From NCBI RefSeq assembly GCF_008369165.1, contig NZ_VOBA01000001.1, positions 1,481,630 to 1,545,629 on the forward strand: a DNA stretch of 64,000 bases, written 5' to 3'. The DNA is from Dietzia sp. ANT_WB102 (lineage in GTDB: Bacteria > Actinomycetota > Actinomycetes > Mycobacteriales > Mycobacteriaceae). Each line of letters starts with the position of its first letter. Within the stretch, counting starts at the first letter, position 1. Of the stretch, positions 25,952-34,220 are shown piece after piece. Below the pieces are notes generated by a model that saw nothing but the letters and a program-made list of their open reading frames with translations, ran no database searches and was not told where the DNA came from. The translations under genes were made by a program, and so were the position numbers.

Positions 25952-26071
25952 TTACGCGTGTATGTGCCCGTTGTGTCTGCCGGTCGGCAAATCGCTGAGG
26001 ACGGTCGCGGTCACCACACCGTCGTGTGCCAACTCGTAAGTACCCGGGTCCGTCCAGCCGGTTGCGGTCAT
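25952..26071 (-). CDS. Possible 39-aa small protein
   Basis: ATG 26071 to TAA gives 39 residues starting MTATGWTDPGTYEL and ending NGHIHA, preceded by a short ACGAGG. Third codon positions are mostly G or C, as in real genes here. The 268-bp gap between menC and the acyltransferase otherwise holds nothing I recognise. Evidence is weak and chance cannot be excluded. Confidence 0.25.
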   Translation of the reverse strand: MTATGWTDPGTYELAHDGVVTATVLSDLPTGRHNGHIHA

Positions 26072-26141
26072 TGCCTCGTGCCGGATGTCCACGTTGTTCT
26101 AACCTGATCGCGCAGGTGGTCAGTGAGCGAGGGGTGGGGCG

Positions 26142-27641
26142 ATGGCGGCGACGGACGGGGCGAGGATCCCGCTTCGGGATCAGCTGTGGCTACGCATGGA
26201 CCGCCCTGACAACCTCATGTACATCAACTCGCTGATGTGGTTCTCGCGTATTCCCGACTGGGATGCCGTTGCCGAGGCGATTGAGTCCAGGATGGTCCAG
26301 CCCTTCCCGGTATTCCGCCGGGTACCGAAGCGTCGGGGTCGACACTGGTATTGGGTCGACGACCCCGACTTCGACCTTACGAACCACATCGCCCGCCGCC
26401 GCCTACCCGCACCCGGTGGACGTGCCGAGGCGGAGGAGCACGTCGCCGAGCAGATGGGGGTGTCACTGCCGGACGATCGTCCGCTGTGGCGCGTCGAGTT
26501 CATCGAGGGCTATCACAGTGACGGGGCGGAGGAGGAGGGCGCGCTGCTCCTGTTCTGTGTCCAACACGGGGTGGTCGACGGCATCCGGCTCACCGAACTC
26601 GTTCTGGACCTGTGCGATCGCGAGGACGATGCGCCGCTGCCCAAGGTCGGTCGCGACCTGTCGGCCGGGTCGAGCGGGATCCTCGGCGCGGTCGGTGCCG
26701 TCCCCGGGGTGGGGGCCGGGGTGGTCAAGGACTCGTTCGGAATCGCTCGGGGGCTGACGGGCTCGGCGCTGAGACTGCCCAGAACACTGAGTCGGCTGAC
26801 CAGGGATGTACTGGCGCCGGGACGCGAACTCTCGCGGGTGCCGACCCGGGCCGTCGAGTCCCTGACCGAGGGCATCAGTCCCACCAACGTCACCATGAAC
26901 ACGTATCGCTCGGTTTTCCGCCTGCTGTTCGAGCCGCGGTCGCCCGCGTTGCCGTGGAGTGGGAAGGCCCGCCGCCGCAAGAAGGTCTCGTGGGTCTCGG
27001 GCCTCGACTTGGCGGCGGTGAAGCGGGTCGCACAGGCGCACGACAGCACTGTGACCTCCGTGATGATCGCCGCGGTGTCCAAGGCTCTTACCGAATATCT
27101 CGACGCCCATGGCGACCGTCGCGTCTCGGACATCAACCTGATGGTGCCGGTCTCGGTGGGGTCAGGCGGGCAGGAGGAATCGGGGGAGCTGGGCAACCAC
27201 ATCACGCTGGTGCTCATGCGACTGCCGCTGGGCATCGAGGACGCGGAAGAACTACTGGACGCCATCACCACGTCCATGACGCGGGTACGGTACTCGCTCG
27301 AACCGCACGTGACCTTCGCGACGATCCTCACGGTGGCCGCGGCACCCGACCCGATCGCCCACGCGGCGATCGACCTGTTCGCCAACAAGACGGTCGGCCA
27401 ACTCACCTCCGTCCCGGGGCCCGTCGGGCCGGTCTCCCTGGGCGGAGTCACGGTCGACGGCATGCTGGGCTGGGTGCCGATGAGCGGCAACCAGGCACTG
27501 GGGATCTGCATATTCAGCTACGACGGCGTCGTCACTGTGGGGATCGCGACCGACGCCGAACTCATTCCCGACCCCGGCGAGGTCGCGCGCCGGATCGAGG
27601 CGCATTTCGCCACCTTCGATGGCTGGGACGACCAAACCTGA
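26142..27641 (+). CDS. Wax ester synthase/diacylglycerol acyltransferase (WS/DGAT) family
   Basis: Predicted 499-aa acyltransferase that would esterify fatty alcohols or diacylglycerol with acyl-CoA for storage lipid. The N-terminal half contains DDRPLW (residues 111-116) and the active-site motif at 141-147. That motif reads QHGVVDG, not HHxxxDG, so the first His is Gln while the catalytic second His142 is kept. The C-terminal half has LTSVPGPVGPV in place of the usual NVPGP and DAELIPDP near the end. It lies between menC and menD, where mycobacteria do not have it. GAGGGG precedes the ATG. Confidence 0.85.
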   Translation: MAATDGARIPLRDQLWLRMDRPDNLMYINSLMWFSRIPDWDAVAEAIESRMVQPFPVFRRVPKRRGRHWYWVDDPDFDLTNHIARRRLPAPGGRAEAEEHVAEQMGVSLPDDRPLWRVEFIEGYHSDGAEEEGALLLFCVQHGVVDGIRLTELVLDLCDREDDAPLPKVGRDLSAGSSGILGAVGAVPGVGAGVVKDSFGIARGLTGSALRLPRTLSRLTRDVLAPGRELSRVPTRAVESLTEGISPTNVTMNTYRSVFRLLFEPRSPALPWSGKARRRKKVSWVSGLDLAAVKRVAQAHDSTVTSVMIAAVSKALTEYLDAHGDRRVSDINLMVPVSVGSGGQEESGELGNHITLVLMRLPLGIEDAEELLDAITTSMTRVRYSLEPHVTFATILTVAAAPDPIAHAAIDLFANKTVGQLTSVPGPVGPVSLGGVTVDGMLGWVPMSGNQALGICIFSYDGVVTVGIATDAELIPDPGEVARRIEAHFATFDGWDDQT

Positions 27642-27705
27642 GCGGACCACGCCTGAACCGACCACGCCTGAACCGACCGCACCTGAATCGATCAGGCGCG
27701 AATCG
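27631..27705. repeat. 15-bp tandem repeat crossing the end of the WS/DGAT gene
   Basis: Five adjacent 15-bp units with the core ACCACGCCTGAACCG: units 2 and 3 are identical, and units 1, 4 and 5 are diverged. The first unit contains the stop codon of the acyltransferase, and the array runs on toward the convergent DinB gene. A base change in unit 1 could extend the protein by repeats of a five-residue unit. Confidence 0.75.
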
Positions 27706-27723
27706 GCGGCGCCGCGGGCCCCG

Positions 27724-28341
27724 TCACCACCGAGGTGCGGGCACTTCGGGGTGAGCGGCGAACCACGCGCCGATATAGGACATGTCGATCGCCTGGTCCT
27801 CGGCGATCAATTCGTACATCGTCCGGCTGTCGATGGCTTCGCGGAGAATGTCGGCGTGCCCGGAATGGCGAGAGATCTCGTTGAGCGCGTGCAGTGCGGC
27901 CCAGCGTCCGTTGAACGGCGGCAGGTCCGGGGGAAACCAGGGCATCTCGGTCGGGATTGGGACCACGGCGTCCAGGTCGGCAGTGCGCAAGTGCGCGAGC
28001 GCGACGGCGTGCCGTCGGTCGTATTCGGCCAGGATCTTCACGGCGGTGGCGTCGGGATCGACCCGGTTGACGGCCTCGGCCCAGGCGAACGCCTCCGTGA
28101 TTGACCGCCCGGTGTCCGGTACGTCGGGGGCTGCCGCAGCGCGACCCAGCCAGGTCGCCGCGACCTCGCCGATGTGCAGGAGGAGCCAGCCCAGCGTCAG
28201 TTCGCTGGAGGGGATCGGCCGGGCGCGGAGCTGGTCGGCGGTGAGTCCGTGGACGGTCGACCTGGCGTTGATGAGCGCGGTGTTGGTCCACTCGAGCAGG
28301 GTGTCGCGCTCGGTGTCGTGGGTGGCGGGGAACAGGGGCAT
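27724..28341 (-). CDS. DinB-family (DUF664) protein
   Basis: Predicted 205-aa four-helix-bundle protein of the DinB/DUF664 superfamily, whose members use mycothiol or bacillithiol or bind metal through three His. Candidate ligands are in LLHIGEVAATW (residues about 55-65) and EISRHSGHADILREAID (about residues 158-175), the latter being the family hallmark. TAGGAG is the ribosome-binding site. It is followed, on the 5' side, by a shortened DinB-type gene and lies convergent with WS/DGAT. Confidence 0.8.
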   Translation of the reverse strand: MPLFPATHDTERDTLLEWTNTALINARSTVHGLTADQLRARPIPSSELTLGWLLLHIGEVAATWLGRAAAAPDVPDTGRSITEAFAWAEAVNRVDPDATAVKILAEYDRRHAVALAHLRTADLDAVVPIPTEMPWFPPDLPPFNGRWAALHALNEISRHSGHADILREAIDSRTMYELIAEDQAIDMSYIGAWFAAHPEVPAPRW

Positions 28342-28371
28342 GACGACTCCTAGGTCGAAAGTGGGTGTGGG

Positions 28372-28605
28372 TCAGCGGGTGGTGGAGTAGAGGTAGCGCA
28401 GCAGGCACATTTCGGCCCCGTGGTGGATGACCTCGCGGTCGATGTGCAGGACCAGTGCGGCCGTGGGGTGGTCGGCCCACGGGCCCTCGGCCGGGCCGAT
28501 CGGGGTGGCGAGTGCGTCGTCGTCGAGCCCCTTCACGCCGTCGCTCCAGCCGGCGTAGGTGAGGTCGAGTTGGGCGGTCCAGTCGATCGGACGGGCGGCG
28601 GTCAT
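28372..28605 (-). pseudogene. DinB-type gene with internal in-frame deletion
   Basis: The 77-aa frame begins MTAARPIDWTAQL, which looks like the N-terminus of a second DinB-type family. It then jumps to a C-terminal half (YAGWSDGVKGLDDDALATPI and LHIDREVIHHGAEMCLLR). In complete members I recall, about 85 residues with the first metal ligand separate these blocks. The frame and the GAGGAGAC ribosome-binding site are intact, so a short product may still be made, but the bundle cannot be complete. It is 30 nt upstream of the intact DinB gene. Confidence 0.6.
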
Positions 28606-28689
28606 GGGGGTCTCCTCGGTCGCGGTGTCCGCACAGCGTGTCAGGCGAACCGGACAGGACCGGTCCGCTGAGGGTGGGACACTGCTGCC

Positions 28690-29703
28690 ATGACCGGGGA
28701 CCGCATGGGCGAGGCGAGGACTCCCACCACCCAACGGGTGCTGGGCCTGCTCGATCTGCTGCAGCGGCGGTCGGTGTGGACGGGCGCGGAACTGGCGGAC
28801 GAGCTCGGCGTGACCACCCGCTCGATCCGCAGGGACGTTGGCCGGCTCCGCGACCTGGGCTATCCGGTGGAGTCGGAGCGCGGGGCCGGCGGCGGGTACC
28901 GGCTGGGAGCTGGTCGGCGGCTTCCGCCGCTGTTGCTCGACGACCGCGAGGCCGTGGCCGTGGCGATCGCCCTCCGGTTGGCCGCCGGTGGGGCGGTGGC
29001 GGGCGTCGGCGAGCACGCACTGAGGGCCCTGACCAAGCTGGACCAGGTGATGCCGAGCCGGCTGCGCGAACGGGTCGCCGCCGTCAGCGAATCGATGGTC
29101 GCACTGCCGGGGTCGGACGCCCCGGTGGAGCCGGAGTTGCTCATCGACCTGGGGCACGCGGTCCGCGGCACCGAGCAGGTGCGACTGGAGTACCGGGACC
29201 GGGCGGGCCGCGAGACCGAGCGGCGGGTGGAGCCGTACCGGATCGTGGTGCTGGGCCGGCGTTGGTACCTGCTGTCCTACGATCTCGAGCGCGCGGATTG
29301 GCGCACCTTCCGACTGGACCGCATCCGGGCCGTGCACCGCAGCCGTTGGCGGTTCACGCCGCGCCCCGACGTGCCCGATCCGGCTGCGCATGTGCAGCAC
29401 GCCGTGACCGCGGCGCCGTACCAGCACCTGGCCCGGGTGCTGGTGTTCGCGCCTGCGGACAAGGTGGCCGAACAGTTCCCGCCCACCTACGGGACGGTCA
29501 CCGAACTGCGCGCCAACGACCACCCGGACGGCCCGGCCTGCCGTCTGGAGACGGGGGCCGCCGACCTCGACGTGTTGGCCTGGTACCTCGCGCGGTTGCC
29601 GGGCCCGTTCGCTGTGGAGTCACCGGACGGCCTGCGTGATCGGTTGGCAGAGGTGGCCGAGCGGCTCGCACATGCGGCCGGTGCGTCGCCCGGCCCCGAC
29701 TAG
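28690..29703 (+). CDS. WYL-domain transcriptional regulator
   Basis: Predicted 337-aa regulator: an N-terminal winged helix (residues about 13-70, WTGAELADELGVTTRSIRRDVGRLRDLGYPV) of the DeoR/HTH_11 type and a beta-hairpin wing GGGYRLG. A central WYL domain (residues about 145-225) contains RVEPYRIVVLGRRWYLLSYDLER, followed by a WCX-like C-terminus. WYL domains sense small molecules or nucleic acid. Divergence from the DinB pair across 84 nt suggests it regulates them. Its TAG stop is used by the menD -10 element. Confidence 0.85.
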   Translation: MTGDRMGEARTPTTQRVLGLLDLLQRRSVWTGAELADELGVTTRSIRRDVGRLRDLGYPVESERGAGGGYRLGAGRRLPPLLLDDREAVAVAIALRLAAGGAVAGVGEHALRALTKLDQVMPSRLRERVAAVSESMVALPGSDAPVEPELLIDLGHAVRGTEQVRLEYRDRAGRETERRVEPYRIVVLGRRWYLLSYDLERADWRTFRLDRIRAVHRSRWRFTPRPDVPDPAAHVQHAVTAAPYQHLARVLVFAPADKVAEQFPPTYGTVTELRANDHPDGPACRLETGAADLDVLAWYLARLPGPFAVESPDGLRDRLAEVAERLAHAAGASPGPD

Positions 29704-29706
29704 GCT
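29701..29706 (+). promoter_or_regulatory. Leaderless -10 element of menD
   Basis: TAGGCT starts at the stop codon of the WYL gene, is followed by 7 nt and then ATG 29714. It gives menD a promoter of its own. Confidence 0.55.
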
Positions 29707-29713
29707 GGGGGCG

Positions 29714-31462
29714 ATGAATCCCACAGCGAGCAACCCGAGTACCGCGCAGGCCCGTGTCCTGGTCGACGAGCTGATCCGCCACGGGATCACCGACGCTGTA
29801 CTGTGCCCGGGTTCGCGGAGCGCTCCGCTGGCACTGGCGCTGGCCGCCGCCGAGCGGGCCGGTCGGCTCGTCCTGCACGTGCGGATCGACGAGCGTGCGG
29901 CCGGGTTCACTGCGCTGGGGCTCGCGCTGGGCTCGAAGCGGCCGGTCCCCGTCGTCGTCACCTCCGGCACCGCGGTGGCCAACCTTCACCCGGCGATGGT
30001 CGAGGCCGCCCACTCGGGCGTACCGGTCCTCGCGCTCACCGCCAATCGGCCGCCCGAGCTACGCGGCACCGGCGCCAACCAGACCATCGACCAGGTGGGG
30101 TTGTTCGGGCCGCACGCCCGCGCGGTCGTCGAGCTGGGCGCGGCCGGGGATCCCGAGCTCGAGCACCGTCACTGGCGTTCCGCGATCGGCCGGGCCATCC
30201 TCACCGCCACCGCGGCCGGCGATCCCGGACCGGTGCAGGTCGACATCGCGTTCCGCGAACCACTCGTGCCGGCCGAGGGTGACGAGGGCTTCTCGGTCGG
30301 GCCCGGTACCCCGGGACACGACGACGAGGTCGGCCCCGGACCGGAGATCGGTCGTCTGCCGGAGGGGCGTCCGGGCGGACGTCCGTGGGTGCAGCGTGCC
30401 GGGGCGGGGGTCGACTCGGCTCCGGCCGCGTCGGCTGTGGCGGTGGATCTCACACGGCCCACCTTGGTGGTGTCGGGGGTCGGGGCGGCTCCAGTCTCCG
30501 GGCTGGTGGGCGTGCCGACGGTCGCCGAGCCCGGCGCGCCCGTCCCGCTGCACCCGGTACACCCCTTGGCGATCCCGGCGCTGCGGCCCGAACAGGTGGT
30601 GGTCACCGGCCGGCCGACGCTGCACCGCGCCGTCACCCGGTTGCTGGCCGACCCGGACGTCGACCTGGTGATCCTCGACGCCGGACCGCGCTCGCCCAAC
30701 CCCACCGGCAGTGCCGCAGAGCTCGCCGACTCAGTCCTCACCGGGTGGGGCGTGGATCCCGAGTGGACCGAGACCACCGCCCGTGCCGACGCTCATGCCC
30801 GCGCCGCCGTCGACCGGCTGCTGGACCAGCATCTGAAGACCGGCGCGCCGACGGGAATGCACGTGGCCCGTGCCGTGGCCCGCGGGATCCGGGCCGGGGA
30901 CAACCTCGTGGTGGGCGCCTCCAACGCCGTGCGCGACTTGTCGTTCGTGGGGCCGCTCGATCCCGACGTGTCGGTGTACGCCAACCGGGGGGCATCCGGC
31001 ATCGACGGCACGATCTCCACCGCCATCGGGGTCGCGCTCTCCGCGCCGGGACGGACCGTCGCGCTGCTGGGCGACCTGACCTTCCTACACGATGTCTCCG
31101 GACTGTTGCTCGGCCCGCGAGAGCGGCACCCCGACGACCTGACGATCGTGGTGGCCGACGACGACGGCGGCGGCATCTTCTCCCTGCTCGAGCAGGGAGA
31201 GCCGCGCCTGGCCGCTGACTTCGAGCGCGTATTCGGCACCCCGCACGGCGCGGACCTGGGGGCACTGTGCGCGGGCGCCGGGGTGCCCTTCACCGACACC
31301 GACCCCGCCGGACTCGAGGCGCTGCTCTCGCTTCCGTCCGTCCCGCACGGGCACCGCGACATCGTCCCCGAGGGCCTGCGCGTGGTGCGGGTGGCGACCG
31401 ACCGGCAGGGCCTGCGCGACCTCCACGCCGCCCTACGCTCGGAAGCCGTGGCGGACGGGTGA
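29714..31462 (+). CDS. menD: SEPHCHC synthase (MenD)
   Basis: Predicted 582-aa thiamine-diphosphate enzyme joining isochorismate and 2-oxoglutarate. LCPGSRSAPL (residues 30-39), the cofactor-activating Glu60 in RIDER, TSGTAVANLHPAMVEA and TANRPPELRGTGANQ define the N-terminal domain. The C-terminal cofactor domain has ANRGASGIDGTISTAIG and GDLTFLHDVSGLL with a following ADDDGGGIF. It is slightly longer than usual because of a Gly/Pro-rich stretch near residues 195-230. A leaderless -10 fixes the start. The stop overlaps the DUF3592 gene by 4 nt. Confidence 0.95.
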   Translation: MNPTASNPSTAQARVLVDELIRHGITDAVLCPGSRSAPLALALAAAERAGRLVLHVRIDERAAGFTALGLALGSKRPVPVVVTSGTAVANLHPAMVEAAHSGVPVLALTANRPPELRGTGANQTIDQVGLFGPHARAVVELGAAGDPELEHRHWRSAIGRAILTATAAGDPGPVQVDIAFREPLVPAEGDEGFSVGPGTPGHDDEVGPGPEIGRLPEGRPGGRPWVQRAGAGVDSAPAASAVAVDLTRPTLVVSGVGAAPVSGLVGVPTVAEPGAPVPLHPVHPLAIPALRPEQVVVTGRPTLHRAVTRLLADPDVDLVILDAGPRSPNPTGSAAELADSVLTGWGVDPEWTETTARADAHARAAVDRLLDQHLKTGAPTGMHVARAVARGIRAGDNLVVGASNAVRDLSFVGPLDPDVSVYANRGASGIDGTISTAIGVALSAPGRTVALLGDLTFLHDVSGLLLGPRERHPDDLTIVVADDDGGGIFSLLEQGEPRLAADFERVFGTPHGADLGALCAGAGVPFTDTDPAGLEALLSLPSVPHGHRDIVPEGLRVVRVATDRQGLRDLHAALRSEAVADG

Positions 31463-31941
31463 CCGCGACGACGTTCTCGACGGGCCGGGCCCGCCGCGCC
31501 GTCCGCACCCGGCGGGGTGTGCGGGTGGTCGCGGTGATCGCAGGGGTGTTCTCGCTGCTTACCGCCGTGCTCATTGTGCTGGCGTGCTTCATCGACGACC
31601 AGCGCATCGACCGGGACATGGGCAGCGCCACCGCCACCGTCACCGAGGTCACCGACCGGCGGGCCGCCGTGGAGTTCGATACCGGCGGCGGCCGTACCGT
31701 GCGTCCGGTGACCGGAGTGTTCTACCCGACCGGGCTCATCGAGGGGCAGCAGGTGCAGGTCGAATTCCGCCGTGCCAACCCGGACCTCGTGCGGGTGTCC
31801 GGCCGCAGTTGGACCGTCGCCGTGGTTCCCGCCCTGTCCGTTCCCGCGGTGGTCGTCCCTCTGGCGGTGCTCATGTACGCCACCGCGTCCCGGCGGGGTC
31901 ACCCGTCGCCTCCTCGAGTTCCCCGCATGGTCCGGCGCTGA
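31459..31941 (+). CDS. DUF3592-like membrane protein (Rv0556-type)
   Basis: Predicted 160-aa protein with a basic N-terminus, one transmembrane helix (about residues 23-45), a central beta-rich extracytoplasmic domain ([19 protein letters not shown] and [16 protein letters not shown]) and a second helix near residues 118-138. It occupies the position of mycobacterial Rv0556 between menD and menG. The GTG start overlaps the menD stop (GTGA), indicating co-translation. Its role in quinone metabolism, if any, is unknown. Confidence 0.8.
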   Translation: MTATTFSTGRARRAVRTRRGVRVVAVIAGVFSLLTAVLIVLACFIDDQRIDRDMGSATATVTEVTDRRAAVEFDTGGGRTVRPVTGVFYPTGLIEGQQVQVEFRRANPDLVRVSGRSWTVAVVPALSVPAVVVPLAVLMYATASRRGHPSPPRVPRMVRR

Positions 31942-31998
31942 CCTGGCGGTCGGTGGCTCGGCCGGGCAGCCCGGTCCGCCCCGCTCACCCGGGGCGGG

Positions 31999-32004
31999 TA
32001 GCGT
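31999..32004 (+). promoter_or_regulatory. Leaderless -10 element of menG
   Basis: TAGCGT is followed by 7 nt and GTG 32012. It supports this GTG as the start rather than the longer open frame upstream. Confidence 0.5.
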
Positions 32005-32011
32005 CGACGGC

Positions 32012-32701
32012 GTGTCCCGCGCCAATCTCGACAAGCAGCCCAGCGACGTCGCGTCGATGTTCGACGGTGTAGCCAAGCGCTACGACCTGACCAACACCAT
32101 CCTCTCCGGCGGTATGGATCACGTGTGGCGTCGGCGGGCCCGCTCGCTGCTCGCACCACGGCCCGGGGAGCGGATCCTCGACTTGGCCGCCGGCACCGCC
32201 GTGTCGACCGTCGAGCTCGCCAAGTCCGGCGCCTGGTGCGTGGCCGCAGACTTCTCACTCGGGATGCTGCGCGCGGGCTCGGGTCGGGATGTGCCCAAGG
32301 TCGCGGGGGACGCGATGGCGCTGCCCTTCGCCGACGACGCGTTCGACGCCGCCACCATCAGCTTCGGATTGCGGAACGTCCAGGACACCGCCGCCGGGCT
32401 ACGGGAGATGGCGCGCGTGGTCAAGCCCGGTGGGCGGCTTGCGGTGGTGGAGTTCTCCACACCCGTCTTCCCGCCCTTCCGCGCGCTCTACATGAACTAC
32501 CTGATGCGGGCACTGCCGAAGATCGCCACGAGCGTGTCGTCCAACCCGGATGCATACGTATACCTGGCCGAGTCGATCCGGGACTGGCCGGACCAGCAGG
32601 CACTGCTCGAGTTGGTCGAGGCGAGTGGCTGGGAGCGGTGCAGCGTCACCAACCTCACCGGCGGGATCGCAGCGATCCACCTGGCCCGCCGCCCCGCCTG
32701 A
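32012..32701 (+). CDS. menG: Demethylmenaquinone methyltransferase (UbiE/MenG)
   Basis: Predicted 229-aa SAM-dependent methyltransferase for the last step of menaquinone synthesis. UbiE signatures are complete: [16 protein letters not shown] at the N-terminus, motif [40 protein letters not shown], and [17 protein letters not shown]. The C-terminal [15 protein letters not shown] is also typical. It lies directly upstream of, and convergent with, the reductase gene. Confidence 0.94.
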   Translation: MSRANLDKQPSDVASMFDGVAKRYDLTNTILSGGMDHVWRRRARSLLAPRPGERILDLAAGTAVSTVELAKSGAWCVAADFSLGMLRAGSGRDVPKVAGDAMALPFADDAFDAATISFGLRNVQDTAAGLREMARVVKPGGRLAVVEFSTPVFPPFRALYMNYLMRALPKIATSVSSNPDAYVYLAESIRDWPDQQALLELVEASGWERCSVTNLTGGIAAIHLARRPA

Positions 32702-32836
32702 CCCGCCCGCTGCGACACCCGCTGTGCAATTCCCCGCCCTCTCGGGGTGCGCTGTCGCTGTGCACCCTTTCCGGCCGGATGTGCTGCCGGTCTGGTCCAT
32801 TCCCGACGCGTAAGCCGGATGAGAGGAGCCGGGATC

Positions 32837-34069
32837 TCAGTCGGCGAAGAGCGGCCGCCGGTCCAGCCGCCGGGCGATCGAGCCCGCCGCCCGCCAGCCC
32901 CGGGCCACCACGTCGCGGTCCGAATCGGCCACCGTGTTGGACATGCACCGCACCGCCGCGGTCATCAACGCCTGCGAGCGCATCCCGACGGGCCCGGCCA
33001 CCGGCAGGAACTTGGGGTAGGTGAGAAGGCGGGCGGCATCCCGGGCGATCGCGAACGACTCGCCGTACGTCTGCCGCAGCACTTCCGGCCACGCCCGCGT
33101 GAGACTGCCGTCGCCAGCGACGATGAGCTCGGCGAGCAGGCGGCCCCCCTCGAGCGCGTAGTCGATGCCCTCACCGTTAAGCGGATTCACGCACGCCGCA
33201 GCGTCACCGACTGCCGCCCAGTTGGGGCCGGCCACCTTCGAGACGGCCCCGCCCATCGGCAACAGCGCGGACGTGACGGCTCGCGGCTCGTCCTCCAGCG
33301 CCCAGTCGCCGCGGACGCTGCGGGCGTAGTGCTGCAGTAGGTCCTTGACCGCCACGTTCGCCGGCCGCGCCGACGTCGCCAGCGCGCCCACACCGAGGTT
33401 GACCTCGCCATCACCGAGTGGGAACACCCAGCCGTAGCCCGGCTGGATGGCCCCCGCCTCGTCGCGCAGCTCGAGATCGGACCCGATCCACGGATGATCA
33501 TGCCGCCCGGACCGGACATATGAGCGTGCCGCCACCGCGTACACGGTGTCGCGATGCCAGGTCCGGCCGAGCAGACGACCCACCGGCGACCTCACGCCAT
33601 CGGCCACCACGAGAGTTCGGCACTCGATGCGACCGCCCTCGGTCCGGACTGCAGTCACCTCGCCGTCGTCGCCCGTCTCCACACCCGTGACGCGCACGCC
33701 GTCATGCACCGCGGCGCCCGCCTCGACGGCCGATTGCCGCAGCCGGTCGTCGAACACCGTCCGCCGCACCGCTGACCCGGTCCCACCGTGCTCACCAGCC
33801 GGCCACGGCACCACACGTTCGTGACCGAAACCCCGCAGTTCGAGACCGCGGATGGTGATCCGATCCCGCGCCCACCCGCCCAGCCCGAGCCGGTCGACCT
33901 CCAACATCGCCCGCGGCGTCAGCCCGTCGCCGCAGGTCTTGTCGCGCGGGAACTGCGCCGCGTCCAGCACCGTGACCTCGCGCCCGGCACGCGCCAACCA
34001 CGTGGCGGTCGCCGAACCGGCCGGGCCGCAGCCCACCACCAGGACCTCGGTCGACGCGGGAAGACCCAT
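32837..34069 (-). CDS. menJ: Geranylgeranyl-reductase-family flavoprotein, probable menaquinone reductase MenJ
   Basis: Predicted 410-aa FAD-dependent reductase. The dinucleotide fold starts VLVVGCGPAGSATA (residues about 10-23), followed by the PRDKTCGDGLTPRA motif of the family, and GDAAACVNPLNGEGIDYALEGG near residue 285 for FAD binding. Mycobacterial Rv0561c (MenJ) saturates one isoprene unit of menaquinone and has about the same length and position next to grcC1. ATG 34069 is preferred because GGAG lies 6 nt upstream; starts at 34081 and 34090 are alternatives. Confidence 0.87.
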   Translation of the reverse strand: MGLPASTEVLVVGCGPAGSATATWLARAGREVTVLDAAQFPRDKTCGDGLTPRAMLEVDRLGLGGWARDRITIRGLELRGFGHERVVPWPAGEHGGTGSAVRRTVFDDRLRQSAVEAGAAVHDGVRVTGVETGDDGEVTAVRTEGGRIECRTLVVADGVRSPVGRLLGRTWHRDTVYAVAARSYVRSGRHDHPWIGSDLELRDEAGAIQPGYGWVFPLGDGEVNLGVGALATSARPANVAVKDLLQHYARSVRGDWALEDEPRAVTSALLPMGGAVSKVAGPNWAAVGDAAACVNPLNGEGIDYALEGGRLLAELIVAGDGSLTRAWPEVLRQTYGESFAIARDAARLLTYPKFLPVAGPVGMRSQALMTAAVRCMSNTVADSDRDVVARGWRAAGSIARRLDRRPLFAD

Positions 34070-34220
34070 ACGTGACTCCATGCGCTCCATGGTTGCAGGT
34101 CCGCGGGAGCGGCGGTCGCCGGGACCTCGGGCGGGGTGGGGTGCCGCAGCCCCCGAGAGGGGACCGTAGTCTGTCGGGCAGGGGCGGTCGACGCCGACCC
34201 GAACCCGGCGACGAGGACGA

